Notes: generated by a model from the letters alone, not told the origin. A DNA stretch of 64,000 nucleotides from Anaerocolumna sp. AGMB13020 (GCF_033100115.1 NZ_CP136910.1:5534001-5598000); one strand, 5' to 3'. Shown: positions 35,958 to 45,643, numbered from the stretch's first letter. Numbers and translations are program-made.

Positions 35958-37538
35958 ATGTTAATTGATATGATTAGTCTCGAGATACAGGGAGGGGAGA
36001 AAGTATATGTATTACCTTACATAACAGGTAATATGATATTTATTTCAACTGGTGTATGTGTACTTCTCCTAATCGTATTTGCAATCATCCATAATAGAAA
36101 GAGTAAAGCTTTCAAAACACTGGACGGACAGAAGAAGTATTTGGAAGAAGAATTTGGTACTCTCGAAATTTCCTTTGAAGAAGCCGTTAATAACAAGAAC
36201 CAATTGCAGACCAAAAACGAAGAACTAAGAAAAAATAATGAAAAACTCAAGAAATTAGCCTATTCAGATTTACTGACCCAGCTGCCGAACCGTTATGCAC
36301 TTACGGAACTTTTAGATAATGTTATGTTAACACTGAGAAATGAAGAAGTGGTAGCATTAATGTATATCGATGTGGATGATTTCAAGCAGATTACCGATAA
36401 TCTCGGACATTCCTATGGGGATGAGCTCTTAATAGACATAACCCACAGGCTCAAACAGTCCATCGATGAGAACGATTTTCTGGCGAGACTTGGAAGTGAT
36501 GAATTTATCATACTGTCACAAAATTTTACAGATATCGGTGAATACGAAGATAAACTAAAGAAGATTCTTAAAGTATTTGAATACCCCTTTGTATTATCCT
36601 TAAAAGAATATTTTGTTACTGTTAGTATCGGTATTGCAATGGCGCCAAAAGATGGAAAGACCACCCAGGTGCTGCTTAAAAATGCCGATTCTGCCATGTA
36701 TTCAGCAAAAGTTACCGGTAAGAACACCTTTGCATATTTTAAGCCTGCTATGAATGAGAGGCTAATGGAGAAAATACAAAATCAATCGGAATTGAGACGC
36801 GCTATAGAAAAACGTGAATTTATCGTATACTATCAGCCTCAGATTGACCTTAACACAGACAAGGTAACTGGTTTTGAAGCATTGGTAAGATGGGATCATT
36901 CTGAAAAGGGAATATTAAAACCCTCTGAATTCATATCCCTATCAGAAGAAACAGGTCTGATTGTACCAATTGGTATTATTGTTATGGAAGAAGCTTTAAA
37001 ACAGTTAAAGGAATGGCAGGATAAAGGTTATAACGATTTGACCATGAGTATTAATGTGTCTGTCAGACAGTTAAAGGATAATGATTTCTATTCCAAAGTA
37101 AAAGAAGTGATTGAGCAGACTGGAGTAAATCCTGCAAATGTTGAACTGGAAATTACCGAATCAGTTGCTCTGCAGGAAAGTGAACATGCAAAATCAGTTA
37201 TTGAAGCCTTAAGTGAACTGGGTATTTCCTTTGCGCTGGATGACTTTGGTACCGGATATTCCTCCATGAATTATCTAAAGCTGTATCCCATCAGCAGCAT
37301 AAAGATGGATAAGAGCTTTTTGGACACCCTCTTTACCGATGAATTTAATAAGAGTATTATAGAGTCAACCATAGCACTGGTACAAAGTATGAATCTTACA
37401 GTTACAGCTGAAGGTCTGGAGAGCAGTGAACAGGAGGAATTCCTAAAAAGTGCAAGATGTAACAGGGCTCAGGGATTCTTATACAGCGAAGCTTTGCCAG
37501 TGAATCAAGCTGAAGCGTTTCTTATTAGCAATAAATAA
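35958..37538 (+). CDS. GGDEF-EAL protein, probable c-di-GMP phosphodiesterase
   Basis: One membrane helix (about residues 24-45), a coiled linker, a GGDEF domain (100-260) and an EAL domain (275-526). The GGDEF signature is GSDEF at 179-183 and no RxxD site precedes it, so cyclase activity is doubtful. The EAL domain keeps EAL at 307-309, the later DDFGTGYSS loop and other conserved acidic residues, so hydrolysis of c-di-GMP is likely. The GSDEF domain may act as a GTP sensor. It could lower the c-di-GMP signal read by the PelD-like receptor at 5.5 kb, though the genes are not linked. The ribosome binding site is weak. Confidence 0.85.
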   Translation: MLIDMISLEIQGGEKVYVLPYITGNMIFISTGVCVLLLIVFAIIHNRKSKAFKTLDGQKKYLEEEFGTLEISFEEAVNNKNQLQTKNEELRKNNEKLKKLAYSDLLTQLPNRYALTELLDNVMLTLRNEEVVALMYIDVDDFKQITDNLGHSYGDELLIDITHRLKQSIDENDFLARLGSDEFIILSQNFTDIGEYEDKLKKILKVFEYPFVLSLKEYFVTVSIGIAMAPKDGKTTQVLLKNADSAMYSAKVTGKNTFAYFKPAMNERLMEKIQNQSELRRAIEKREFIVYYQPQIDLNTDKVTGFEALVRWDHSEKGILKPSEFISLSEETGLIVPIGIIVMEEALKQLKEWQDKGYNDLTMSINVSVRQLKDNDFYSKVKEVIEQTGVNPANVELEITESVALQESEHAKSVIEALSELGISFALDDFGTGYSSMNYLKLYPISSIKMDKSFLDTLFTDEFNKSIIESTIALVQSMNLTVTAEGLESSEQEEFLKSARCNRAQGFLYSEALPVNQAEAFLISNK

Positions 37539-37550
37539 AGCAACAATAAA

Positions 37551-37618
37551 CATGCTCCACTTCATGATATATATTTGAAAACCCAAATATATGCCATGAA
37601 GTGGAGCATGTATTGTTT
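37551..37618. terminator. Long bidirectional terminator hairpin
   Basis: A perfect 16-bp arm (37551-37566 with 37595-37610), a 2x2 internal loop and a further 9-bp helix (37569-37577 with 37584-37592). A T-rich run follows. It lies between converging genes. Confidence 0.8.
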
Positions 37619-37671
37619 TCATGTTGAAGTTTACTGATCTCTATTGATAAAATCCAGATCTCTTATTATTA

Positions 37672-39246
37672 TCAATTCTTCTTTTGCATGGTAGGCATAT
37701 CGGAAGCATGGAGTACCCCCCGGCTGAAAAAGAAAAATAGTGCTGCAAGAATAATTTCCCATAAACTTAACAGAATAAGTCCAATACCTAAGGCGTTTAC
37801 CGTGTATGCAATTACGAAAGCAATAAATCCAGGTACCATTGTAAACATAATAAAGAAAAGATAGATAAACAATAAAAGTCCCTGGCTAATAATATTCTGA
37901 AAGATTCGCTGAGAAAACATATTGGCAGCAATCAGGTAAATTGAAAAACAGCTGCGTGCTATGGCACATAGCAAAGCAATTACAGGATTCCAGTTTGTAA
38001 AAATAAGTGCAGGCAGAAACATAAGGAAACTCTCTAGTATATGTTTTAATATGATTTCACCGTTACTCCAGATAATTTTACGAAAGGAGGATTCCGGTAT
38101 TAAGTAGATGTAGTGAGTGTAGAGTTCCTTTAAACCCCGACCGGTACCGATGAGAAAACATTGCAGATAAAAGGAAACCGCCAAAATGATCAGCATGGTC
38201 ATGCTTTCTTTGTTAAAATAGGCAGCTATATTTGCACCTGCGATCATAAATAATGAACTGCCATCCAATAAAGAAAGTCGATTATTTCTCGAGGACTCTA
38301 AAAGATGCTTATATAATATTGCCTGTGCACCAAAACCGGCAAGACGTTTATTTCCCTTATTAATTTTCTTTGGAGTCTTTCCAACAGCGTTGATGTTGCC
38401 TTCTGTAAGTGCTCTTTTCTTCTCAAAGGAGGTTTCGGTAGCCACTAATACATCCTCATAATAATCGGAATTATATAAGATAATTACAGCTATAAAAAAG
38501 ATACCAAGAAGCAAAGTGAGTAAGAGATTAAAACCTGCACCTGCCATATTCCCTGCCAGATAGGTACGAAGGCTTTCTGTAATCCAGCCCACTATTGGAA
38601 GCAGCTTTAAACTACCTTTCTCAATAATATAAAAGAGAGTTTCTTTATAATCCCCTAATTCTAAATATTTTCTAATGTATTCAACAGCCAATACTGCTAT
38701 CGGTAATATTGCTATAATTTTAACTATCTTTTTACGACGTTCTTGCTGATTCGTTATCATGTATATTGCCAGAGACATAAATTCACAGATTAAAAGTGCC
38801 AATACATATGCAACAAAGAAAAGGAACAAATGGATTGTATTCAGACCTAAGGAGGCAAAGGTAGTACCTTGCAGCAGTAAGAATAATCCTCCTATAAGAC
38901 TTTTTCCAGCCTGTGATAATATACCGTAACCAAGGATTTGCTTTGGATTAACAGGTGCACCAAAGAGCAGATTTACATCACTCATTTCAAAGAAACTGCT
39001 GCCAGAGGATAATCCCTTTGAAATACCTCCAAAGTAGAAAAACATCAGATAAACGGTAAAAAATACAAGCAACCACTGGGGTTTGGCTTCTGTTGGAAGT
39101 GCAGGAGTGGTTAAAACGGTAAGCACTATGGAATACCCAAAGAACAGGAGAATAAAAAGGTATAAGATAACCATAGATGGTTTCCGTAGCATATTTTTAA
39201 ATTTATTTTTTAAAGTTCTTGTTATTAAAAAAATTATACTGTTCAC
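37672..39246 (-). CDS. ABC exporter membrane subunit
   Basis: 524 residues with about twelve membrane helices. The pattern fits the putative ABC exporter family (PF16962-like), including FFEMSDVNLLFGAPV and GRGLKELYTHYIYLIPESSFRK. The partner ATPase gene lies upstream and is co-transcribed. The exported substrate is unknown. Expression of the pair may be governed by the palindrome array upstream of the ATPase. Confidence 0.75.
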   Translation of the reverse strand: MNSIIFLITRTLKNKFKNMLRKPSMVILYLFILLFFGYSIVLTVLTTPALPTEAKPQWLLVFFTVYLMFFYFGGISKGLSSGSSFFEMSDVNLLFGAPVNPKQILGYGILSQAGKSLIGGLFLLLQGTTFASLGLNTIHLFLFFVAYVLALLICEFMSLAIYMITNQQERRKKIVKIIAILPIAVLAVEYIRKYLELGDYKETLFYIIEKGSLKLLPIVGWITESLRTYLAGNMAGAGFNLLLTLLLGIFFIAVIILYNSDYYEDVLVATETSFEKKRALTEGNINAVGKTPKKINKGNKRLAGFGAQAILYKHLLESSRNNRLSLLDGSSLFMIAGANIAAYFNKESMTMLIILAVSFYLQCFLIGTGRGLKELYTHYIYLIPESSFRKIIWSNGEIILKHILESFLMFLPALIFTNWNPVIALLCAIARSCFSIYLIAANMFSQRIFQNIISQGLLLFIYLFFIMFTMVPGFIAFVIAYTVNALGIGLILLSLWEIILAALFFFFSRGVLHASDMPTMQKKN

Positions 39247-39271
39247 AATTACTCCTATCTGTGTTCTTAAT

Positions 39272-39967
39272 TTATTTGCCTTCGGTTATGGAAAAGAACA
39301 AGGCTTCCAGACTGCTCTGACTGTCCAGATCTTTTCGTCTTTTGCTCTCCATGATCCTTCCATCTTTCATGATATGTGTTGTATCCCAAGTCTCTTCCAT
39401 GCTGTCAATCATATGTGTGCTTATGATAATGGAATTCCCTTCGGCCTTCAATTCAGTAATAATTGATTTTAATTCTCTTATAGCATGTGGGTCTAACCCA
39501 ACAAATGGTTCATCAAAAACAATTGCCTTGGGATTGGGTAGGAGAGCACAGCAGATACTGACCTTTTGCTGCATTCCTTTTGACAGTTCCTGTCCTAATT
39601 TGGTACGTTTATCTGCCAGCTCAAAACGAGTTAAGAGTTCTTCTGCATAGTCCTCCCAATTTTTTAGGCGATATGCCCTGGCTATGAATTGAAGATGTTC
39701 CTCAACGGTAAGCATCGGGTACATAGCCGGAAGTTCCGGTACATAACCTAATTCTCTTTTCGCTTCTATACTATGGTTGTCATAACCATTAATCATAATA
39801 GTACCATCGAAACGCAAGAGTCCACAGATACTCTTTATCAAGGTAGATTTACCGGCGCCGTTGGCACCGAGCAGCACAGTGATCTCTCTATCACCGGCTT
39901 CCAGGCTGATATCATTGCTGGCAATGGTTTTACCATATTTTTTTGTTACATTTTTAACCTGTATCAT
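39272..39967 (-). CDS. ABC transporter ATP-binding protein
   Basis: Walker A GANGAGKST, signature LSKGMQQKV, Walker B KAIVFDEPFVGLDP and the H-loop ISTHM are all present. LSKGM in place of LSGGQ is common in this exporter branch. The ATG at 39967 follows AGGAGG by about 4 bases; a longer in-frame start at 40039 lacks one. It forms an exporter with the membrane protein downstream. Confidence 0.9.
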   Translation of the reverse strand: MIQVKNVTKKYGKTIASNDISLEAGDREITVLLGANGAGKSTLIKSICGLLRFDGTIMINGYDNHSIEAKRELGYVPELPAMYPMLTVEEHLQFIARAYRLKNWEDYAEELLTRFELADKRTKLGQELSKGMQQKVSICCALLPNPKAIVFDEPFVGLDPHAIRELKSIITELKAEGNSIIISTHMIDSMEETWDTTHIMKDGRIMESKRRKDLDSQSSLEALFFSITEGK

Positions 39968-40096
39968 AATGCCTCCTAAATAGATAGAATTTATGTAGTT
40001 TGTTTGTCTCATGCAATAAGGAGAATGGCTGATAGTCATATGGGAATATTATACATGAAAAGGTACACAAAGTATAGAGTGAGTTAAGTTAAATCC

Positions 40097-40260
40097 ATTC
40101 TTCCTTTAAGGATAAATTTATCCATTGCTGTTGGATAAACCTATTCTTTCCTCAAGAATAAATGTATTCATTGCTGTTAGATAAAATCATTCTGCCCTCG
40201 AGAATAAATGTATTCTTTGCTATTGGATCAGCGTATTCTTTCCTTTAGAGGGATAGATTT
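40097..40260. repeat. 46-bp tandem repeat carrying palindromes
   Basis: Four copies of an ATTCTTnCCT-containing unit start at 40097, 40143, 40189 and 40235, exactly 46 bp apart; the fourth is partial. Each of the first three holds a palindrome: GGATAAATTTATCC (40110-40123, perfect) and GAATAAATGTATTC (40156-40169 and 40202-40215). They lie about 140 bp upstream of the ABC ATPase start and about 430 bp before the next plus-strand gene. The rest of 39968-40692 is AT-rich with no clear gene. Confidence 0.8.
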
Positions 40261-40692
40261 TTAGCTTAGTACCTCCTTTATTCCTCTATCCTAGAAGTAC
40301 TTGTAAAAATGTCACATCCAATTTTGAGCTTCTTTTTTCAACACTCCATCCGCATTATAACAGTTCTTTTGTATTACCTGTCTATTGTTTATTTAAATAA
40401 ATTTTATTCTATCTAGTAATAACTTAAATATGTGGTGTACAATACTTCCATATCAGTTATAATCAAGAATGAATGAGTGTAATATGAAAGGGAGTAAGAC
40501 AGATCCTTGCAATAGGGGTATTATTGAGATTAATTCTATTGCATTCTGTAAATTAATGTAATTGTTCTTTGGGAATGAAGCATATACGATAAAATTGGAA
40601 GTGCAACAAATTACGTATTATTTAGAAAATGAATTATGAATTAAAATCAAGAGGATACTACGATAGACTTAATAGTTAAAAGAGGAAGAACA

Positions 40693-41457
40693 ATGAGTAA
40701 TAAGAAATCGATGCTATTATATTTGACATTTTTTTATGTACTAACAGAGTTAACTATCTATGTAAGTTTTATGACAGGAGATATAAACGGCTCTTTAAAG
40801 ATTACTACGATTACTTGGCTAAAATACAGTTCAGTGCTGTTGTGTTTATTATATTCAGTAATTGTTTTTATACTGCTTCAAGAAAAAGATACACTAATCC
40901 TTGCTGCTGCTCTGTTTTTCACCGGCTTATCAGATTATTTTTTACTTTTTACTAACAGTTTTACGTTTGGCATGCTTTCATTTTCAATAGTGCAGCTTAT
41001 CTATCTCCTAAGACTGTGGTATTTGGATAGAGGGGCAGTTTTAATCTATCGATCTTTATTAAATTTATTACTGTGGGCAGGGGCTTTAACTATATTAAAG
41101 CTATTAGGTATTATGAATGAGAATACAGAATTATCTGATAAGCTGCTGCTTTATGTGGCAAGTTTTTATTTTGTTACCATACTTCACAATGTTATAAGGT
41201 CCTTTATTCATATGAACAAATGCAAAAGTTCAAAATCAATTATCTTCTCACTGGGAATGTTTTTATTTATTTTTTGCGATATTAATGTAGGTATCTATAA
41301 TCTGGAAGGTTTTATTGCCATAGATCAGGAAATTTTTCATAAACTATATCAATTCGCAGAAGTAGCTATGTGGATGTTTTATTTGCCGGCACAGGTCTGT
41401 ATTGCTTTAAGCGGCAGTATTGAAAGCGTGAGTAAAGTAAATCTGACGAAAAAGTGA
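40693..41457 (+). CDS. YhhN-like (lysoplasmalogenase family) membrane protein
   Basis: 254 residues with about eight membrane helices. The segment FFTGLSDYFLLF, followed by GMLSFSIVQLIYLLRL, and the later GMFLFIFCDINVGIYNL match the spacing of conserved aspartates in YhhN/TMEM86 proteins. These hydrolyse the vinyl-ether bond of lysoplasmalogens. Plasmalogens occur in clostridia, so the role is plausible. Similarity is by pattern only. Confidence 0.5.
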   Translation: MSNKKSMLLYLTFFYVLTELTIYVSFMTGDINGSLKITTITWLKYSSVLLCLLYSVIVFILLQEKDTLILAAALFFTGLSDYFLLFTNSFTFGMLSFSIVQLIYLLRLWYLDRGAVLIYRSLLNLLLWAGALTILKLLGIMNENTELSDKLLLYVASFYFVTILHNVIRSFIHMNKCKSSKSIIFSLGMFLFIFCDINVGIYNLEGFIAIDQEIFHKLYQFAEVAMWMFYLPAQVCIALSGSIESVSKVNLTKK

Positions 41458-41879
41458 GAGGAATTTTGTGAAGAATTATTTCCATGATTTTCTTGAACAG
41501 TTTCTGGTTATCTGTTATCATACTTAATAAGTCAAGTTTAACTATCTGGGAGTAATCTTTTTATCTATAGTTATCATCCTGTAAGTATCATCCTATTAAA
41601 TAACTCAATGAAATCATCAAATGTTAAATCATGAAACGTAATATAATTAATTAAAAGTAAACGAAATCATCAAACTTAAAATTATCAAAAGGAATAAACA
41701 CAAAAGCAATGTAATTTCAGTAATTTGCTAAATCAGTCTAAAAACTTCTCATTACTTCTAATGCTATCACATTTCATTTCCGCAATACCCAGACAATACT
41801 GACCTATAATGCAAGAAACGGCTCAGGAAAGTTCAGCTTCCTTTGCTGTTTATTAATAAAACAAATAAAGGAGAGTTAT
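41458..41879. other. AT-rich intergenic region
   Basis: 422 bp with no open frame of interest and no strong hairpin. GAAATCATCAAA occurs twice (about 41609 and 41663), and ATCATCCT twice (about 41573 and 41587). No function can be assigned. Confidence 0.5.
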
Positions 41880-42776
41880 ATGCCGAGAAATCTGAAAAAG
41901 TTAGATTTCAGTTCATTTGCAGTACAACTGAAAGAACTTGTAAGCTCACAGCTAGGTGAAGAATTTGAATTATATCTTCACACTGTTACCAAAAATAATG
42001 GAGGTTCAAGAGAAGGTATTGTAGTCAGGAAAAAGGAGGAACGGGTAACGCATAGCATTTACCTGGAGAGGTATTACAAGAAATACATAAAAAACATGGA
42101 ACTTGAGACGATTGCAGTGGAGTTTATACAGGCTTACAGGCAAGCTGCCCAGAATAATCTGCCGGAGGCGGAAATGCTGGAGGATTTTGATAAGATTAGA
42201 GATAATATATTCTTCCGGTTGGTCAACTATCAGAAAAATGAGATTATATTAAGTGATATACCCTTTCTGCCCTTTCTGGATCTGACTATTACTTTCCATT
42301 GCCTGGTTCAGAATAAAATGGATTATATCAGTTCGTTAAGGATAACAAATCATCATCTGGAACTTTGGGGGATTAATATTAAAAAACTGACAGAGGTTGC
42401 CAAAGATAATACTCCTCGGATTTTTCCTGCATCCATCAGAACAATGGAGGAAATTTTTCGTGGTTTTTCCTTGGCAACGGAGGAGGATGTAAATCCTATG
42501 TATGTCGTTTCGAATAACACTGGTATCAATGGGGCCAGCTGCTTGCTGTACAAAGATGTAATTTCTGTTTTGGCAGGAGAACTGAACAGCAATCTCTTTA
42601 TCCTTCCAAGCAGTATTCATGAAATCATAGTTATGAAAGATGACGGATTTATTGGGAAAGAGGAACTTGCACAAATGGTTAAAGAGGTGAATCTAACACA
42701 GGTGGCGGAAGAAGATTTCTTGTCTGACAGCGTTTATTATTATTCGGCTGACGAGCAGAGGATCATAAAAGCATAA
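41880..42776 (+). CDS. DUF5688 family protein
   Basis: A 298-residue soluble protein with the pattern of DUF5688: an N-terminal helical part with REGIVVRKKEE, FFRLVNYQKNE, PFLPFLDL, and a C-terminal GASCLLYKDV and LFILPSSIHEIIV. Members are common in Lachnospiraceae and often occur in several copies; their function is unknown. AAAGGAGAG precedes the ATG. The ILPSS.HE pattern is conserved in the family and may mark an active or binding site; that is inference. Confidence 0.75.
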   Translation: MPRNLKKLDFSSFAVQLKELVSSQLGEEFELYLHTVTKNNGGSREGIVVRKKEERVTHSIYLERYYKKYIKNMELETIAVEFIQAYRQAAQNNLPEAEMLEDFDKIRDNIFFRLVNYQKNEIILSDIPFLPFLDLTITFHCLVQNKMDYISSLRITNHHLELWGINIKKLTEVAKDNTPRIFPASIRTMEEIFRGFSLATEEDVNPMYVVSNNTGINGASCLLYKDVISVLAGELNSNLFILPSSIHEIIVMKDDGFIGKEELAQMVKEVNLTQVAEEDFLSDSVYYYSADEQRIIKA

Positions 42777-42898
42777 GTTTTATATTTGAAATAACTTCAA
42801 TGTGAAAATTGTAGTGAAATTTTCATAATTCCCATATATTTGTGCATCCTAAGTTTATTGAGAATATAAGTGTTTTATTCCTAAGGAGGAGCAAATAG

Positions 42899-43609
42899 AT
42901 GGACTTAATAAAAATAGCAGTATTATCTTTAAGTTCTGCTGCGGTACTTTTTATACTAACGAAACTTATGGGTGACAGGGAAATGTCCGAGTTGAGTATG
43001 TTTGATTATATAACCAGTATAACGATAGGTTCCATTGCAGCAGAAATGGCAACATCCCTGGAGGATGACTTTAGAAGACCGTTATTAGCAATGGTTATCT
43101 ATGGAGCAGTATGTTTTGTTATATCCTTATTAACCTGTAAATCGATTACTCTGCGAAGGTTTTTTGAAGGGCATTCTCTGATAATGTATCAGAACGGGAA
43201 GCTCTATAATAAAAATATGCTGAAAGCAAAAATTGACGTGGATGAATTTCTGGCCATGTGCCGGGTTAACGGTTATTTCGACCTGAGTGAAATTCATACT
43301 GCAATACTGGAGTCAAATGGTAAGTTAAGTATACTTCCTATGGCAAAGAATAAACCTGTAACTGCCGAAGACCTAAATCTTAATCCGGAACAGAGTTTTC
43401 CTATGTCGAATGTAATAATAGACGGAAAAATACTAAAAAACAATCTGCAATGGGCAGGGAAAAACGAAATCTGGCTGGAGAAACAACTTAGCGCCCAGGG
43501 GATTAAGGACATCAAAGAGGTAATGCTTGCAACCTGTGACAGCTCGGACAGCCAGCTAAATATTTATGTCAAGCTGCCGGTTGTTTCTAAAAATGATATG
43601 TTCCAATAG
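42899..43609 (+). CDS. DUF421 (YetF-type) membrane protein
   Basis: Three N-terminal membrane helices are followed by a cytosolic domain with GKLYNKNMLKAKIDVDEFL and a later ILESNGKLSILP, the signature of YetF/DUF421 proteins. In Bacillus, relatives are linked to spore or membrane functions, but no biochemical role is certain. AAGGAGGAG precedes the ATG. A terminator follows at 43631. Confidence 0.85.
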   Translation: MDLIKIAVLSLSSAAVLFILTKLMGDREMSELSMFDYITSITIGSIAAEMATSLEDDFRRPLLAMVIYGAVCFVISLLTCKSITLRRFFEGHSLIMYQNGKLYNKNMLKAKIDVDEFLAMCRVNGYFDLSEIHTAILESNGKLSILPMAKNKPVTAEDLNLNPEQSFPMSNVIIDGKILKNNLQWAGKNEIWLEKQLSAQGIKDIKEVMLATCDSSDSQLNIYVKLPVVSKNDMFQ

Positions 43610-43630
43610 CTGTATCGTATAGAATAAATC

Positions 43631-43671
43631 GTATCTCCAGCCATTATTAAGTGCTTGGAGATACTTTTTTT
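43631..43671 (+). terminator. Terminator of the DUF421 gene
   Basis: A 9-bp stem (43631-43639 with 43656-43664) is followed by seven T residues. Confidence 0.85.
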
Positions 43672-43874
43672 CGAAAACTAAATATGTATGGCGAAAGTAA
43701 TTATAGTAATGAAGCTAAAAGACACTTGCTTTAATACCTTTAGGCTTGTTCAAAATTCAAAGAGAGTCTGACCAGTTTACTTGAAATATAAAAAAAGAAC
43801 ATATATAATGGGTGAAAGGTTTTATATTACATAGTGCTTAATTTATAAAAGAGCTGGAAAAAGCAGGAGGAATG

Positions 43875-44456
43875 ATGTCAAAGTTATATTTTAAATACGG
43901 ATGTATGAACAGTAGTAAATCTGCTAATTTATTAATGATCAAACATAATTATGAGGAACAGGGATTCCGTGTATTACTTCTAAAACCTCAAGTTGATGAT
44001 AGAGATGGCCAGGATATTATTAAATCAAGAGTTGGCATTCAAAGCAAATGTATAACTCTTGGAAGCGAAAGTTCCGTATATTCCTGCTACGACCCGGACA
44101 AAATTGACGTGGTCATGGTTGATGAAGCACAGTTCTTAAGTGAAGAACAGGTTAATGAGCTCTATCAGATTTCTTTTCGAATCCCGGTTATGTGTTTTGG
44201 ACTATTAATCGACTTTACCCAGCATTTATTTCCGGGCAGCAAACGTCTGGTAGAACTTTCAGAGAGCATACAAGAGATTAAGACGGTATGTAAATGCGGA
44301 AAAAAAGCCACCATCAATGCACGGTTTGATCAGAGCGGCAGAGTAATGACCAAAGGAGAACAGATAGATATCGGAGGTAATGAAAAATACAGAGCATTAT
44401 GTAAAGAATGTTATGCGAGATTAGTAAAGGAAGCTGAAAAAGCTGGTAAATCATAA
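43875..44456 (+). CDS. tdk: Thymidine kinase
   Basis: Type II thymidine kinase. The phosphate-binding loop is GCMNSSKS, DEAQFL is the Walker B-like motif, and two CxxC-type cysteine pairs bind zinc (VCKCGKKA and CKECY). From family knowledge it phosphorylates thymidine for salvage. The ATG at 43875 is preferred over 43872 because AGGAGG ends at 43870. Length (193 residues) is typical. Confidence 0.9.
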   Translation: MSKLYFKYGCMNSSKSANLLMIKHNYEEQGFRVLLLKPQVDDRDGQDIIKSRVGIQSKCITLGSESSVYSCYDPDKIDVVMVDEAQFLSEEQVNELYQISFRIPVMCFGLLIDFTQHLFPGSKRLVELSESIQEIKTVCKCGKKATINARFDQSGRVMTKGEQIDIGGNEKYRALCKECYARLVKEAEKAGKS

Positions 44457-44514
44457 AATAAATTTTTGTTAAGTTCTAAAAAGTAATAATGATTCGATAT
44501 CAGAATGCAGTAGT

Positions 44515-44545
44515 AAAAAGAGGAGGGAAACTCCTCTTTTTATTT
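44515..44545 (+). terminator. Terminator of tdk
   Basis: An 11-bp AAAAAGAGGAG/CTCCTCTTTTT stem with a GGAAA loop, ending in T-rich sequence. Confidence 0.9.
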
Positions 44546-44705
44546 TGCAATAAAAGTAAATATATGGTAATATGGAGTTAAGATACTACAAGCTGTCTAT
44601 ATAGTTTAATAGTATAGGGATTCGGCATATGAAACAGGAACGGACAATAGCACATCGTTATGAGGAACTTGAGGAATTGCCAACAAGAAAAGGAGAGGAC
44701 GGATT

Positions 44706-44969
44706 ATGGGAGATTTATTGCAGTATGTAGTAGTATTAGTAATGGCAATTTGCCTGGCAGTAGGTTATATCATTAAACATAGCCTGGATTTTATTCCAAA
44801 CAAATACATACCTCTTATAATGGCTGTATTGGGTGTTACTTTGAATGTCTGGGTTAATGGCTGGGAGTTTACCCCTGAAATCCTTTTGGGAGGATTGGCC
44901 AGTGGCTTGGCAAGCACCGGCGCATTTGAAGCTGTCAGGAATCTTACCGAGAAAGAAGCTGATAAATAG
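44706..44969 (+). CDS. Phage-type holin
   Basis: 87 residues, two membrane helices (about 5-23 and 32-50) and a charged C-terminal tail (TEKEADK). Small size, topology and direct coupling to an amidase gene are the basis for calling it a holin. The stop overlaps the amidase start by one base. GGAGAGGACGG precedes the ATG. No other phage genes are nearby. Confidence 0.7.
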   Translation: MGDLLQYVVVLVMAICLAVGYIIKHSLDFIPNKYIPLIMAVLGVTLNVWVNGWEFTPEILLGGLASGLASTGAFEAVRNLTEKEADK

Positions 44970-45595
44970 TGGATATCATCCAAAAATACATGACCAGGAA
45001 CCGATGTTATTCATCACCTGTAACCATTACTGTTAAAAAGCTGGTGCTGCATTCCCTGGGCGTAGCACAGCCTGATTCAAATGTTATCTTTAATAAAATG
45101 AACACTAACAGCGCTATGGTATCGGTTCATGGTTTTATTGAAGCTGACCGAATTGTTCAGACATTACCCTGGAACTATAAGGGATGGCATGTCGGGTCAG
45201 GATTAAAAGGCACTTACAATAATTGCACGATTGGTATAGAACTGTGTGAACCAAAGGGGCACACATATAATGGCGGAACAATGGTCAATTATGATGTGAA
45301 CGCCAATAAAGCGTATTTTACCAAGGTATATAACAATGCGGTACAGTTATTTGCCATGTTAAGCAAGGAGCTGGAACTTGATCCTATAAAAGATATCCTT
45401 TGTCATTGTGAGGTATATTCTCTTGGTTATGGATCAAATCATGCCGATGTTATGCAATGGTTTCCCAGGCACAAGAAAAGCATGGATACCTTCAGAGCGG
45501 ATGTCAGTAAAGAAATAAATTATATTGTTCCGGCAGTAAAGAAAAAGATATCATCTGTAAAAGAGACAGAAATAATAGAGAAGCAGCTTACATAA
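44969..45595 (+). CDS. N-acetylmuramoyl-L-alanine amidase (Amidase_2 type)
   Basis: The zinc amidase pattern is visible: KKLVLHSLG (first His), WNYKGWHVGSG, CTIGIELCEP and CHCEVYSLGYGSNHADVMQWF. It cuts the bond between muramic acid and the stem peptide. The protein lacks a signal peptide, so it would leave through the holin pore, as in phage lysis modules. It starts at GTG 44969, overlapping the holin stop. The C-terminal 25 residues show no cell-wall-binding domain. Confidence 0.85.
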   Translation: MDIIQKYMTRNRCYSSPVTITVKKLVLHSLGVAQPDSNVIFNKMNTNSAMVSVHGFIEADRIVQTLPWNYKGWHVGSGLKGTYNNCTIGIELCEPKGHTYNGGTMVNYDVNANKAYFTKVYNNAVQLFAMLSKELELDPIKDILCHCEVYSLGYGSNHADVMQWFPRHKKSMDTFRADVSKEINYIVPAVKKKISSVKETEIIEKQLT

Positions 45596-45607
45596 AGTAA
45601 CTTAAAG

Positions 45608-45643
45608 GACACTCATTCTTCCAGACGGAATGGGTGTCTTTTT
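45608..45643 (+). terminator. Terminator after holin-amidase
   Basis: An 11-bp stem (45608-45618 with 45628-45638, one G-T pair) is followed by TTTTT. Confidence 0.85.

Noticed and set aside
40097..40260. CRISPR-like regular spacing of the 46-bp repeat
   Set aside because: The units are similar along their whole length, with no constant repeat and variable spacer, and no cas genes are present.
44629..44716. Small open frame ahead of the holin gene
   Set aside because: No ribosome binding site, no recognisable motif, and it runs into the holin start in another frame.
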